Of a stretch of DNA of 64,000 bases, positions 1-10,900 are shown in pieces (position 1 is the first letter of the stretch; each line of letters begins with the position of its first letter). The DNA is from Aerococcaceae bacterium DSM 111021 (lineage in GTDB: Bacteria; Bacillota; Bacilli; Lactobacillales; Aerococcaceae), in contig JACCEK010000001.1 of the NCBI GenBank assembly GCA_020112395.1, positions 186,001-250,000 of the forward strand. The letters run 5' to 3'. A program made the translations under genes and the position numbers. The notes below the pieces were generated by a model. That model did no database searches. It had not been told where the DNA came from and saw only the letters and a program-made list of their open reading frames with translations.

Positions 1-293
1 CTCAAGGATTTTCATTTTGGGAAAGTATGTGGTTTATAGTATTACCACAAGCCTTTAGAATGATGTTACCACCATTAACGAATCAAGTTGTAAATTTAAT
101 CAAGAATACATCAGCAATCGCTATTATCTCTGGAGCAGATATAATGTTTACTGCTAATAGTTGGTCGTCGATGAACTTACATTATGTACCAGCTTTTGCA
201 TTTGCAGCATTTCTCTACTTTCTTCTTTGTTTCCCTCTCACTCAGTTATCTGTGCGTTTGGAAGAGAAGAATAAGAAAGCATATACACGTTAA
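1..293 (+). CDS. Amino acid ABC transporter permease, 3' part
   Basis: The gene enters from the left edge; the frame is open from base 3. It encodes the C-terminal part of a membrane permease for a polar amino acid ABC importer (HisM/GlnP type). The visible part holds the EAA-loop ending (VLPQAFRMMLPPLTNQ), which contacts the ATPase, then hydrophobic membrane segments and a basic tail. The next permease gene begins 12 bases downstream behind a strong AAAGGAGGA site, as in importers that use two different permeases. The substrate, probably glutamine, glutamate or aspartate, cannot be told from this fragment. Confidence 0.85.
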   Translation, partial: QGFSFWESMWFIVLPQAFRMMLPPLTNQVVNLIKNTSAIAIISGADIMFTANSWSSMNLHYVPAFAFAAFLYFLLCFPLTQLSVRLEEKNKKAYTR

Positions 294-305
294 AGGAGGA
301 TTCGT

Positions 306-965
306 ATGACTTTTATGGAACAAATGCAAGAATTATTTACATTTAATAATATGATATTCCTTTTAAATGGGCTATATCTTACAATTTACATATCAGCAAT
401 TTCGATATTTTTAAGTTCTATCTTTGGTACGATATTAGCTATTATGCGTAATCAAGAAAGAGGTTTACTGAAGTGGATAGCTGTTATTTATATTGAGATT
501 GTCAGAAATGTACCTAATATATTATGGATCTTCGTAATTTTTTTAATTTTTCGATTGAGATCGCTTGATGCCGGTGTTGCGAGTTTTACAATATTCACTA
601 CAGCTGCGCTAGCGGAAATTATACGGGGTGGATTGAATAGTGTTTCTAAGGGTGAGATAGAAGCGGCAGAATCTCAAGGCTTAGTTAAATCACAAGTGAT
701 GTGGCACATTATTCTACCACAAGCCATTCGTAATATGTTGCCTGCAATCATGTCGCAATTTGTTACTGTTATAAAAGACACGAGTTTCCTTTGGTCAGTT
801 TTAGCGATGCAGGAATTATTAGGGAAAGCCAATATTTTAATGGGCCGGTATACAGCGACTTCTCAAGTATTCGTCTTATATGGTTTACTCGCATTAATAT
901 ACTTTATTGTAAACTTTACTATCTCTCAAATTGCTCGAAAAATGACAAAAGATTATGGAAATTAA
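306..965 (+). CDS. Amino acid ABC transporter permease
   Basis: This 219-residue inner-membrane permease is the second permease of a polar amino acid ABC importer. Several hydrophobic segments span residues 15-100 and 155-210. The ATPase-docking EAA loop is clear (EAA at 119-121, with LPQA at 137-140). Length is normal for the HisM/GlnP family. The start is the ATG 5 bases after an AAAGGAGGA site; an ATG three codons later is possible. It follows a related permease by 12 bases, so the pair should form a heterodimer. It is the last gene of its operon, since a hairpin terminator follows. Confidence 0.88.
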   Translation: MTFMEQMQELFTFNNMIFLLNGLYLTIYISAISIFLSSIFGTILAIMRNQERGLLKWIAVIYIEIVRNVPNILWIFVIFLIFRLRSLDAGVASFTIFTTAALAEIIRGGLNSVSKGEIEAAESQGLVKSQVMWHIILPQAIRNMLPAIMSQFVTVIKDTSFLWSVLAMQELLGKANILMGRYTATSQVFVLYGLLALIYFIVNFTISQIARKMTKDYGN

Positions 966-990
966 AAAAAGGAAAACAAATATAATTTTT

Positions 991-1026
991 AAACGACTAG
1001 CTCAATATACTAGTCGTTTATTTTTG
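991..1026 (+). terminator. Rho-independent terminator after amino acid permeases
   Basis: A perfect 10-bp stem (AAACGACTAG paired with CTAGTCGTTT) with a 9-base loop is followed by ATTTTTGT. It ends the ABC permease operon. Confidence 0.85.
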
Positions 1027-1133
1027 TACATAGAGTTAGTTTAATTATTTATTATAGAATATAATAAATAGCTTAATTAAATTGTATTTTAGTGATAGAA
1101 TTTAAGTATTATCTATAAGTTAAGAGGGAAAAT

Positions 1134-1853
1134 ATGAATTCAAATACATTATCTACTAGACTTGAAAGAGTCGCTCAATTTGTGAAAAAATACGGACAGA
1201 AACCAATTCGATTAACAGATATTGGAAGTGATCATGCATATTTACCATGCAATCTCGTTTTAAACAACGTTATTGAATATGGAATTGCTGGAGAAGTGGT
1301 TGAGGGCCCGTTTGTAACGGCTAAAAAAGAAGTTAGATTGCAAGGCCTGGAGGATTCTATTGATGTACGCTTCGGTGACGGCTTTGAGGTTGTCAATTTG
1401 AATGATTTAATCAATATGGCAACAATATGTGGAATGGGCGGTGTATTGATTCGTAATATACTAAATTCTGGTGTAAGCAAGCTAGTTTCAGGTCATACAT
1501 TGGTGTTACAACCTAATGTTGCCGAACCACAATTACGAAGTTGGTTAATCCAAAATAATTACCATATTATTGATGAAGACATTGTCCAAGAACATAAACA
1601 TAGTTATGAGATTATCGTAGCGAAGCATAATCCAGAAATAAACAAGCAAGCATTAAGTGATAAAGAACTTTTATTCGGCCCGATTAATTATAAAAATCAG
1701 TCTAAAGAGTTTTTTTTGAAGTGGGAAAGTGAGCTTAAAAACACGGAACAAATTATTAAATCCATTAAACTTGCCTCAAGACACAATAGTGATAAACTTG
1801 AAGAGTTGGAACTTAAATATCAACTAATTAAGGAAGTGTTAACAAATGAGTAA
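1134..1853 (+). CDS. trmK: tRNA (adenine(22)-N1)-methyltransferase TrmK
   Basis: This 239-residue protein is an S-adenosylmethionine-dependent methyltransferase of the TrmK family, which makes m1A22 in tRNA. The SAM-binding motif I appears as DIGSDHAYLP (29-38), GMGG lies at 100-103 and the LQPN motif at 125-128. These are hallmarks of the family, and the C-terminal third is the usual helical coiled-coil-like region. The start ATG follows an AAGAGGG site. The stop overlaps the start of the Nif3-like gene by 8 bases. The trmK-nif3 pair is a conserved Firmicutes arrangement. Confidence 0.92.
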   Translation: MNSNTLSTRLERVAQFVKKYGQKPIRLTDIGSDHAYLPCNLVLNNVIEYGIAGEVVEGPFVTAKKEVRLQGLEDSIDVRFGDGFEVVNLNDLINMATICGMGGVLIRNILNSGVSKLVSGHTLVLQPNVAEPQLRSWLIQNNYHIIDEDIVQEHKHSYEIIVAKHNPEINKQALSDKELLFGPINYKNQSKEFFLKWESELKNTEQIIKSIKLASRHNSDKLEELELKYQLIKEVLTNE

Positions 1854-2655
1854 GCAAATTATTCAATTGAAAGATTTAATGGATAGTTTAGATAATTTGT
1901 ATCCAATTGAGCTTGCTGAGGATTGGGATCAAGTTGGGCTTCATTTTGGCCATTCAGAGGCAAAAATTGAGAAGATTATGACAACACTTGATGTTCGGCC
2001 AAATGTTGTTGCAGAAGCAATAGAACGTGGAGTAGACACGATAATTGTTCACCATCCTATTCTTTTTAGCCCAATCCAGAGATTCGACAATTCAACAGTG
2101 GATCTTAGAATGTATACTGAAATTATAAAAAATGATATTAATATTTATGCATTACATACCAATCTAGATAAAGCACCAAATGGTATGAATGATTGGCTTG
2201 CGAATGCATTAGAGTTAGAGGATATTAAAGAACTTGAGTCATCAGAAGACGGTCAAACTGGACTTGGTCGTGTAGGAAATTTACCAAAAAAATTAAATCG
2301 TAAGGAAATAATTTCTTATACAAAAGAAAAATTAAACACAACGAATTTAACTCTGATTGAAAGTACACCTAAAAATAACTATCAACGAGTAGCTATAGTA
2401 GGTGGGGCATCATTTGATTCGATTTCGGCAGCTTTGGTAGAAGAAGCTGATGTTTTTATAACTGGAGATATAACATTTCATAAAGGACAAGACGCTTATG
2501 AGAATGATATATTAACAATCGACAGCGGACATTATGTTGAACACATTTTCAAAGAGAAGATGGCAATGGTTATCAAAGACCTTGCTACTCAGAATAATTG
2601 GGAGATAGAAGTCGTTGAAAGTAATACCAATACAAATCCATTTACGTACGAATAG
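1846..2655 (+). CDS. Nif3-like dinuclear metal center protein (YqfO family)
   Basis: This 269-residue member of the Nif3/DUF34 family forms hexamers with a two-metal site; its biochemical role is unsettled. Expected metal ligands are present: HHP at 69-71, H104 and D108 in ALHTNLDKA, and H229 with E232 in DSGHYVEH. The Bacillus YqfO version is about 370 residues because of an inserted PII-like domain; this one lacks the insert, as is common in lactic acid bacteria. It is translationally coupled to trmK and followed 12 bases later by pepT. Confidence 0.9.
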   Translation: MSKQIIQLKDLMDSLDNLYPIELAEDWDQVGLHFGHSEAKIEKIMTTLDVRPNVVAEAIERGVDTIIVHHPILFSPIQRFDNSTVDLRMYTEIIKNDINIYALHTNLDKAPNGMNDWLANALELEDIKELESSEDGQTGLGRVGNLPKKLNRKEIISYTKEKLNTTNLTLIESTPKNNYQRVAIVGGASFDSISAALVEEADVFITGDITFHKGQDAYENDILTIDSGHYVEHIFKEKMAMVIKDLATQNNWEIEVVESNTNTNPFTYE

Positions 2656-2667
2656 AAAGGTGATTAT

Positions 2668-3900
2668 ATGAGTATTTTTGAAAAAACTAAAGAGAGATTA
2701 ATTAGATATGCGAAAATTGATACACGTTCTGATGTATTTAGTGAGACGATTCCATCAACCGAAAAGCAATTTGATTTATTAAATTTATTAGTTGAGGAAT
2801 TAAAAGAAATTGGTCTAGAAGATGTAGAGCTTAATCCGAATAATGCATTCGTTACTGCGACATTGCCTTCAAACACGACTAAAGAAGTACCTTCAATTGG
2901 TTTTATAGCACATGTTGATACAGCCGACTTTAATTCGGAAAATGTTCAACCAAATGTAGTTGTGAATTATGATGGTTCTGCAATCACTTTAAACGCTACT
3001 GAAGATATTGTAATGGATCCAATAGATTTTCCGAATTTAAATAAATACATTGGTGAAACATTAATTACAACAGATGGAACTACATTATTGGGGGCAGATG
3101 ACAAGGCTGGAATAGCTGAGATTGTAACAGCGGTTGAATATTTAATCAATCATCCAGAAATCGAACATGGGAAAGTACGTGTAGCATTTGGTCCAGATGA
3201 AGAAATTGGCCGTGGAGCAGATCATTTTGATGCTAAAGGTTTTGGTGTTGATTTTGCTTATACAATGGATGGAGGCCCTGCGGGTGAATTAGAATTTGAA
3301 AGTTTTAATGCAGCAGGAGCAACAATTACAATTACAGGAAAGAATATTCATCCTGGTACTGCAAAAGGAAAGATGTTAAATGCCGTTACAATTATGAATG
3401 AATTTATGAATGAATTACCAGCACTTGAAGTTCCGGAACATACGGAAGAACGAGAAGGTTTTTATCATGTTTCTGATGTAGAAGGAACCGTTGATGAAGC
3501 CGTATTAAGAATGATAATTCGGGATCATGATCGTAAACTATTTGAAGACAGAAAAGCATTTATACAAGAAGTAGTTAATAAGATTAATGATAATTACCCA
3601 TCAAAACCTCTAGAGCTTGATATGTATGATCAGTATTATAATATGGGTGAAATAATCGAAAAAGATATGACACCTGTTGATTTAGCTCAAAATGCAATGG
3701 AAACATTGAATATTCAACCAAAAATTTATCCTATTCGTGGGGGAACAGATGGCTCGAAAATTAGTTTCATGGGAATTCCAACACCTAATATTTTTGCAGG
3801 TGGAGAGAATATGCATGGACGCTTTGAGTTTGTTTCAGTTGAAACAATGGAGAAAGCAACAAATGTTATTGTTAAAATTATTGAACTAAATGCAAAGTAA
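2668..3900 (+). CDS. pepT: Peptidase T (tripeptide aminopeptidase)
   Basis: This 410-residue M20-family zinc aminopeptidase releases N-terminal residues from tripeptides in the cytoplasm. Metal and catalytic residues are visible: H82 and D84 in AHVDTADF, D144 in GADDKAG, the E178-E179 pair in GPDEEIG, an Asp in DGGPAGELEFESFNA, and a C-terminal His in the GGENMHGRFEF motif. The PIRGGTDGSKISFMGIP segment is a PepT signature. Length is normal. The start ATG follows GAAAGGTGAT. It probably feeds on peptides imported by the cell and shares the trmK operon. Confidence 0.95.
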   Translation: MSIFEKTKERLIRYAKIDTRSDVFSETIPSTEKQFDLLNLLVEELKEIGLEDVELNPNNAFVTATLPSNTTKEVPSIGFIAHVDTADFNSENVQPNVVVNYDGSAITLNATEDIVMDPIDFPNLNKYIGETLITTDGTTLLGADDKAGIAEIVTAVEYLINHPEIEHGKVRVAFGPDEEIGRGADHFDAKGFGVDFAYTMDGGPAGELEFESFNAAGATITITGKNIHPGTAKGKMLNAVTIMNEFMNELPALEVPEHTEEREGFYHVSDVEGTVDEAVLRMIIRDHDRKLFEDRKAFIQEVVNKINDNYPSKPLELDMYDQYYNMGEIIEKDMTPVDLAQNAMETLNIQPKIYPIRGGTDGSKISFMGIPTPNIFAGGENMHGRFEFVSVETMEKATNVIVKIIELNAK

Positions 3901-3923
3901 TTTATTGGAGTAGTGATATAACA

Positions 3924-4289
3924 ATGAAGACATTAACTAAAGAATTCATAGTGAAAGAAGATGCGACAGCAATATCCATTGGTTCTGGAGGACTAGAGGT
4001 CTTATCAACACCTAGCTTAATCGCTTGGATGGAGAATGTGTCTTATACATTATGTGAACCTTTAACACAGGCAGTCGAAACCACAGTGGGAATTGAAATA
4101 GTTATGAAACATTTATCACCAACATCTGTAGGCAAGATTGTTAAAATTGATGCTGAAATAACCGACCGCAATGAAAACATACTCAGTTTTTCACTTAGTG
4201 CTTCAGTTGATGGCAAAGTAATTAGTACAGCCAATCATAAAAGGGCCATTGTAAATAAAGAGTTGTTTTTTAAAAAAATAAATGAATAA
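3924..4289 (+). CDS. Hotdog-fold thioesterase (FlK-like)
   Basis: This 121-residue protein looks like the single-domain hotdog thioesterases related to fluoroacetyl-CoA thioesterase FlK. Typical parts are the helix segment STPSLIAWMENVSY, the GIEIVMKHLSPTSVGKIV strand region, and a closing HKRAIV motif. Members of this group hydrolyse small acyl-CoAs, and the real substrate here is unknown. The start ATG follows TTGGAGTAGTG. It is the last gene of the trmK operon and is followed by a terminator. Confidence 0.75.
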   Translation: MKTLTKEFIVKEDATAISIGSGGLEVLSTPSLIAWMENVSYTLCEPLTQAVETTVGIEIVMKHLSPTSVGKIVKIDAEITDRNENILSFSLSASVDGKVISTANHKRAIVNKELFFKKINE

Positions 4290-4297
4290 ATTAGAAA

Positions 4298-4340
4298 ACG
4301 GAAATTTTACCATTCTTTATTGGTAAATTTCCGTCTTTTA
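4298..4340 (+). terminator. Rho-independent terminator after thioesterase gene
   Basis: ACGGAAATTTTACCA pairs with TGGTAAATTTCCGT (one bulged T) and is followed by CTTTTA. It separates the trmK-pepT operon from rexBA. Confidence 0.85.
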
Positions 4341-4393
4341 ATAGAGTACGAATTAACTCAGAATGATATATAGTTTATTGAAAGGGGAATAGA

Positions 4394-7300
4394 ATGGCTT
4401 TACAAATTATAACTGGAGATCTTTCAGTAAATAAAAAAAGAGTTATTATTGAAAAACTAATACAAATTCTCGATACGAATCCAAAAGCAACGATCTACTA
4501 TATTGTCCCTGATCACTTGAAGTTTGATATGGAAACATTTGTTTTAAATTCAATTGAAGAAATTAATGGTCAATCAGAGGCTGCGATGATGGATTTACAA
4601 GTTGTGAGTTTTACTCGTTTAGCTTGGTTTATGATTCGACCACAGAGTACCAATCAGCAATCTATATCTGATGTAGGGTTAACTATGTTGATTAGACAGT
4701 TATTAAGTGAATTGAAAGATGATTTGATTGTGTTACGAGGTCAAATTAATCATCAAGGTTTTATAGAGAAATTATTAGTACTATTTAATGAGCTAATCGA
4801 AGGGAATATTAAACCTGAAGATTTAACACGTATAACAATTGAAATTAAAGGTGATGGATCAGAACAATTTATTCCTAATTTGGAGCAACAAAAAGTAAAT
4901 GAGTTACAATTAATTTATTCAAAATTTATAGAGAGAATTGAATTGTTGGATGTTTCTCAGTATAGCACTTTACAACAGCTTGAAGAATATATTGCTAGTA
5001 ACCATGATTATGAGAATCATTACGCGGTTATCGATCATTATTATTATTTTAATGCCCAACAGATGAGCCTTTTGATGCAACTTTCAGCCTCTTTCAAGGA
5101 AGTGTGGCTAACTTTACCTATTACTCATTCTCTAGCTAACAGCCAGACATATCAGCCGATTCTGGACTCTATACGCTATACTTACCACCAAGTTAAAGCA
5201 TTAGCACAATTTAATCAAATAAAGGTTGCACCGGATTGGGATGTGAATCAACCAACACATACCATTCAAGTTGATTTATTAACAACAGCAACTTTATTTA
5301 AAAATATTCAAGAAATTGGTGCGAGTATAAATGAGGATAAAACTAAGTATCTAAGTCCACCAATCGAAGTATGGCAAACTGACACGATTCAAACTGAAAT
5401 TCGTCACGTCAGCAATCAAATTCACTATTTAGTAGCTAATGAAGGCTACCGTTATCAAGATATTGTCGTAATGACGAGAGATTTCGATCGATATCAAGTT
5501 ATTGTTAAACCGTATTTTGATGCGAATAACATACCTATATTTATAGATAATGTTGCTAAAATGAATCAACATCCGTTTGTTATTTTATTAGAAAGTCTAT
5601 TGAATTTAAAGTTATACCAATGGAAGTATGATGATATTATGGGCTTTTTAAAATCAGGATTAATTATGCCAAATTTTTTAGCAAAAGAGTCGATTGAAGA
5701 ACGGAATCTAATAAAAGATCAACAAGTAAATTACTTTGAGAATATTATTTTAGCGAATGGTTATTTTGGCTATCGAATGTTTCAACCTAGCTTTCACTGG
5801 CACTTTGAAGATGAAGACAAACGTGTTATGCATATTGGAAAGAATAGGTCGCATCTTACATTAAAAGAATTAGCCGAAGCATGGAGAAATTGGTTGATTT
5901 CTGATGTAAATAAATCATTTAAAGCCTGGGAAAAACCAATGACTGGTCAACAGGCTGGTGCTTGGCTGTATCAATTAATTATCGACTTAGGAATTCGCGA
6001 TCAATTTATAGAACAGCGTGATTTGGCGATTGAAACTGGGGAAGTAGAATCATCACGTCGTGATGAACAGGTGTGGCGAGTTTTTGTTGATTTATTGGAT
6101 GAATTTAATGAGCTCTATAAAGATCAAACTATTTCGTATACTTTATTTGTTGAATTATTAATTGCTGGGTTATGTGAATCAAGTTACCACATTATTCCAG
6201 CTACACTTGATCAAGTTGCACTATCTAGTATGGAAAGTCCTCAGGTTCAACCATTTAAAGTTGCTTTCTATATAGGTGTAGATGATAAAACTTTACCAAT
6301 TAATAGACAAACACATTCATTGCTAGACGAAGCGTCACGAGATTTGTTACAAAAGGATTTACTTCCGCATCAATATCTAATGAAATTAAATGAACAACAA
6401 TATAGCCAAGAATTATTATTAACGTATCAATTATTACTAAATGCGTCTGATCGAATTTACATTAGTTATGCAACAAGTGTAAATAATCAAAATATGCAAA
6501 TAAGTCCTTATATTTTACAGTTGATCCAATACTTAAAATTACCAACATATACATTTACTCATGATTTAGTCAGTGAATTAGATAATTTACATACAAGTAC
6601 TTTCGGTAAGTATGGAATGGAACAAAATTTACTACTTCAAATATCTCATTATTTAACTCAAGGTAAAGGTCATTTAAGTGATATTCATAAACAAGTTTTC
6701 CTAGCTATGGATAATTACAATGGAACCGAAAAAGATACGAGTCAATCATTAGAATCTTTGGTTGATGCAGTCGTGAAGTTTAATGAACTACCGAAAAATA
6801 TTTCGCCTGAAATAGCGATAAAATTATTCGGAAAAAATATTAATGCTTCGGTTTCAAAGATAGAACAATATTATCAAGATCCATTTAGCCATTTCTTATT
6901 ACATGGTTTGCGGATTAAAGAACGCAAATTATTTGAATTAGATTATACTCGTTCGGGAGATTATTTCCATGACTTCTTAGATTCCTTTACTAGATTAATA
7001 ATAGAACAAAAGTTAGATCTAAGGGAAGTGAGTAACAATGAACTCTCTCAGTTATATAATTTAGTAAAAAGTAACCTAGAAAAAGACGAGCGATTTAACA
7101 TTATGTTTAGTCACGCTAAGTTTAATGCAATTAAAACTCAAATGGATCAGCAGTTATTACGCTTTATTAAATTTACCCAAGCTCAACAACAACGAACAAA
7201 AATGAAATCGATTCAATCTGAAGCGGTATTTGGTATCTCACCGTCGGACGGACAACTAAAAAGCTTTATTTATCCATTAAACAGTGGGGGACAATTAAGT

Positions 7301-7990
7301 ATAAGCGGAAAAATTGATAGAGTCGATACTGCCGACACGATGGAACAAACATTTTTACAAATAGTTGATTATAAATCTGGGAAAAAAGATTTCAATATTT
7401 TGGATACGTATTATGGATTGGATTTACAAGTGTTGACATATTTGAGTGTAGCTTTGAAAAACTATACAGGAACCAAAGCTTTTGGTGCTTTTTATCAACC
7501 ATTAATCCATTCATATTTAGCCTATAAAGAAAAAGAAATGCCTGAGAATTTTGAAGTTATGGAAGAGTTACAATTAGCGGAAAATACATTCAATGGATTT
7601 GTGAGCGTTGATGAAGAGCAATTAACACGCATTGATACGAGTATTGAATTAACTAATAATAGTTTAATTTACCCTGTTAAATTTAAAAAAGGTGGAGCTT
7701 ATAATGCATATAGTCATGTATTTAGCGAAGAAGAATTAGATATTATCTTAAATTACGTACACTTAAAATTTAGACAAGCTGCAAATCAAATTCAAACTGG
7801 GATGATTGAATTAAAACCATTCAAAGAGAACCAATTTACGACATCATTGCAACCAGAATACAGAGTGATTAGTGGTTTTGATTCAACTGAAAACTATCAA
7901 GCTTACCGAGAAAAAACATTGAATAAAAAAAGTGTCATTCAACAAATGCAATTAGAACTAGATGAAAGTGGTGAAAATAAAGATGCATAA
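4394..7990 (+). CDS. rexB: ATP-dependent exonuclease subunit B (RexB/AddB)
   Basis: This 1198-residue protein is the B subunit of the RexAB/AddAB helicase-nuclease, which processes double-strand breaks for recombination. The C-terminal RecB-type nuclease motif DYKSGKKD lies at 992-999, followed by LDLQVLTYL. The N-terminal position of the Walker A loop reads ITGDLSVNKK, so ATP binding is lost, as in streptococcal RexB. In Bacillus AddB, C-terminal cysteines hold a [4Fe-4S] cluster; the equivalent stretch here (TTSLQPEYRVISGFD, 1149-1163) has none. The start follows AAAGGGGAA. The stop overlaps the likely rexA start. Confidence 0.93.
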   Translation: MALQIITGDLSVNKKRVIIEKLIQILDTNPKATIYYIVPDHLKFDMETFVLNSIEEINGQSEAAMMDLQVVSFTRLAWFMIRPQSTNQQSISDVGLTMLIRQLLSELKDDLIVLRGQINHQGFIEKLLVLFNELIEGNIKPEDLTRITIEIKGDGSEQFIPNLEQQKVNELQLIYSKFIERIELLDVSQYSTLQQLEEYIASNHDYENHYAVIDHYYYFNAQQMSLLMQLSASFKEVWLTLPITHSLANSQTYQPILDSIRYTYHQVKALAQFNQIKVAPDWDVNQPTHTIQVDLLTTATLFKNIQEIGASINEDKTKYLSPPIEVWQTDTIQTEIRHVSNQIHYLVANEGYRYQDIVVMTRDFDRYQVIVKPYFDANNIPIFIDNVAKMNQHPFVILLESLLNLKLYQWKYDDIMGFLKSGLIMPNFLAKESIEERNLIKDQQVNYFENIILANGYFGYRMFQPSFHWHFEDEDKRVMHIGKNRSHLTLKELAEAWRNWLISDVNKSFKAWEKPMTGQQAGAWLYQLIIDLGIRDQFIEQRDLAIETGEVESSRRDEQVWRVFVDLLDEFNELYKDQTISYTLFVELLIAGLCESSYHIIPATLDQVALSSMESPQVQPFKVAFYIGVDDKTLPINRQTHSLLDEASRDLLQKDLLPHQYLMKLNEQQYSQELLLTYQLLLNASDRIYISYATSVNNQNMQISPYILQLIQYLKLPTYTFTHDLVSELDNLHTSTFGKYGMEQNLLLQISHYLTQGKGHLSDIHKQVFLAMDNYNGTEKDTSQSLESLVDAVVKFNELPKNISPEIAIKLFGKNINASVSKIEQYYQDPFSHFLLHGLRIKERKLFELDYTRSGDYFHDFLDSFTRLIIEQKLDLREVSNNELSQLYNLVKSNLEKDERFNIMFSHAKFNAIKTQMDQQLLRFIKFTQAQQQRTKMKSIQSEAVFGISPSDGQLKSFIYPLNSGGQLSISGKIDRVDTADTMEQTFLQIVDYKSGKKDFNILDTYYGLDLQVLTYLSVALKNYTGTKAFGAFYQPLIHSYLAYKEKEMPENFEVMEELQLAENTFNGFVSVDEEQLTRIDTSIELTNNSLIYPVKFKKGGAYNAYSHVFSEEELDIILNYVHLKFRQAANQIQTGMIELKPFKENQFTTSLQPEYRVISGFDSTENYQAYREKTLNKKSVIQQMQLELDESGENKDA

Positions 7991-10900
7991 TATTGAACCT
8001 AAACCGATAAATTCAAACTTCAATGATGAGCAGTGGCAAGCAATACAACTTAAGGGAAAAAATATTCTTGTATCTGCATCAGCCGGTTCAGGGAAAACAA
8101 CGGTTTTAATTGAACGAATTTTTAACCATATTTTACAAGGTTTTGCGAATGTTGATGAATTACTAGTCGTAACATTTACTGAAGCAGCAGCGAATGAAAT
8201 GAAAGAAAGAATGGAAAATAGATTAAAAGAAGCGGTGAATGAAACACTAGAACCAGATGAGCAAAGACGCTTAATTCATCAATTATCACTTTTACCTAAA
8301 GCCAATATCCAAACACTGCATTCGTTTTGTTTAGAAATTATTCAAAATTTCTTTTATTTAATCGATTTTAATCCAAACTTTTCATTAATTACTGATCAAA
8401 CTCAAGTGCAACTTATATATCAGGATGTTTGGGATGAAATGATTGCTGCCATTTATGATCCAGCTGAAGATACAAGGTATATAACACCACCAGTGTATCA
8501 ATCACTGTTAGCGCGTTATGGAAATATTCGATCTGATGAGGATTTATTTAATACTATCATAGAAATTTATAAATTTGCTCGTTCGCAGACGAATCCTACT
8601 TTATGGCTTTCAAATGCGAATCGTGCCAGTGAAAATTTCAAAGATTTTAAAAGTAGTACATTATATAAACAAACTATACAAACTGTTATTGAAACAAATG
8701 CCATTCAAGCTATAAAGTTATTAGAAGAAGCAACAGATATGACACGTTCCATCTCTGATGAGGCAAATGTGAAGTATGAACCGATATTAAGTGAAGAACT
8801 CCAACAGGCAAATGCTTTATACGAATTGGTGAGAGAAAACAAACTTGAACAATTATTTTCTCATGCAAGCTCAATTCGGTTTGGAACATGGAAAGCTAAT
8901 AAGAAGACTTCTGATGATTTTGAGATAGTTAGTGAAATGAAAGCTTTGCGTGATGAAGCAAAAGAAATTTTAACTAAAAATATAAAACCGATTTTCACGT
9001 ACGATTATCCACTAACAATACAAGTTGAAGAAGAATTAGGTCAAATAATTCAAGCATTATCACAATTAGCATTGTTATTTATGGAACGCTTATCAGACCA
9101 TAAAACATCGATTAACATGATTGACTATAATGATTTGGAACACTTTGCACTAGATATACTAGCACCACTAAATAGGGAAAATGAACAACGCCAAATCAGT
9201 TCAGCAGCACAATTCTACCATGATAAGTTTAAAGAAATTATGATTGATGAATATCAAGATATTAACGATATTCAAAATGATATTTTATACTTCTTATCGC
9301 ATGAAACAAGAGTAGAATTGAATAAGAACTTATTTATGGTAGGGGATGTTAAGCAATCGATTTATGGCTTTAGAATGGCTGAACCAAGTTTATTTTTAAA
9401 TCGATACCTAAACTATGCTCATTCAGAGGAAAGCGAATTGATCATACTTGATAAAAATTATCGTTCTAGAGATGAAGTGTTGCAATTCACGAACTTCGTA
9501 TTTGAACGTATAATGGATAAAGATTTTGGAGAAATCGAATACGGAAAAGCAGAATCATTAACGACAGGAAATAAATCATTTCAACCTAAAGCACCACATA
9601 ATGATTTTAATATTCAATTGTTATTATTTGAAAAAGAAAATCAAAGTAGTGACGAAATGGATGAATCTATAAGTGACGACATCGCACTTGCTGATACATC
9701 TTTAGAAGCAGAAAGTCATATTATTGCTCAAGACATCCGAAATAAGATTACGGAAGGTTACTTAATTTATGATAAAAAGTTAAAACAACAAAGACCAGTT
9801 ACATTTTCAGACTTTGTTATTCTAACACCAACAAGAAAGCCGTTTCTTATTGCGCAAAGAATATTAGAAAGTTATGAAGTGCCTATTTATGCTCAAAAAG
9901 TTGAGAATTATTTCCAAAGGCAAGAAGTTCAATTAATGTTGGCTCTATTAAAATTAATTGACAATCCCTTGCAGGATATTCCTTTGGTTGCCATCCTACG
10001 TTCATATTTTGTTCAATTGGATGATGAGGCGTTAAGCAAGATTCGAATTCATTCACCCAATGGATTATTCTATGAGGCAGTGATGGCTTATCTTAATGAT
10101 AGTGATAGTCAACGAGTTGAGACAGAAATATTTCAGAAACTTGATCGATTCTTTAAACAACTCTCACATTGGAATGACTTATCAAAACGAATCTCATTAG
10201 TGGATTTAATTTGGGCTATTTATCAAGAAACAACATTTTTAGATTATGTTGCAGGGTTAAATAACGGTGTCCAACGTGAGGCGAATTTACATGCACTTTA
10301 CGAGAAAGCACGTGAATTTGAACAAAGCCAATATAAAGGTGTTTTTGGCTTTATCAGATATATTGAAAAGGTTATGCAACAGCAAAATGACTTAGCGGAG
10401 CCAGTTCTACTTGACTCAGAACAAAATTTCGTCAGATTAATGACCGTGCATGCTAGTAAAGGGTTGGAATTCCCGATTGTTTACATTATGGATACCGCTA
10501 AAAAATTCAATTTACAAGATGCAAGAACGAAGGCATATATAGCATCAAAACACTTTGGTATTAGTTCAGACTATTATGATCATGATAACCGAATTAAGTT
10601 TGATTCATTTACAAAATACGCATTTAAAATCGAAAAAGAAAATATGTTAAAAGCAGAAGAAATGCGTAAATTATATGTTGCTTTAACGAGGTGTGAACAA
10701 AAATTAATTATTGTCGGAACGGTAAAAAATGAAGAACAGTGGCATGATAAACAAGAGGATACGCAAGATAAAAGCGACAAAAAAATGAAGATGGTCGCTT
10801 TACAAGATAGACAAAGTGCAGCGAGTTGGTTGGATTGGATTCGACAAGCACTATCTAAGGAAAATACTGAATTATCATTAGCAGAATTTGAGTTATCACA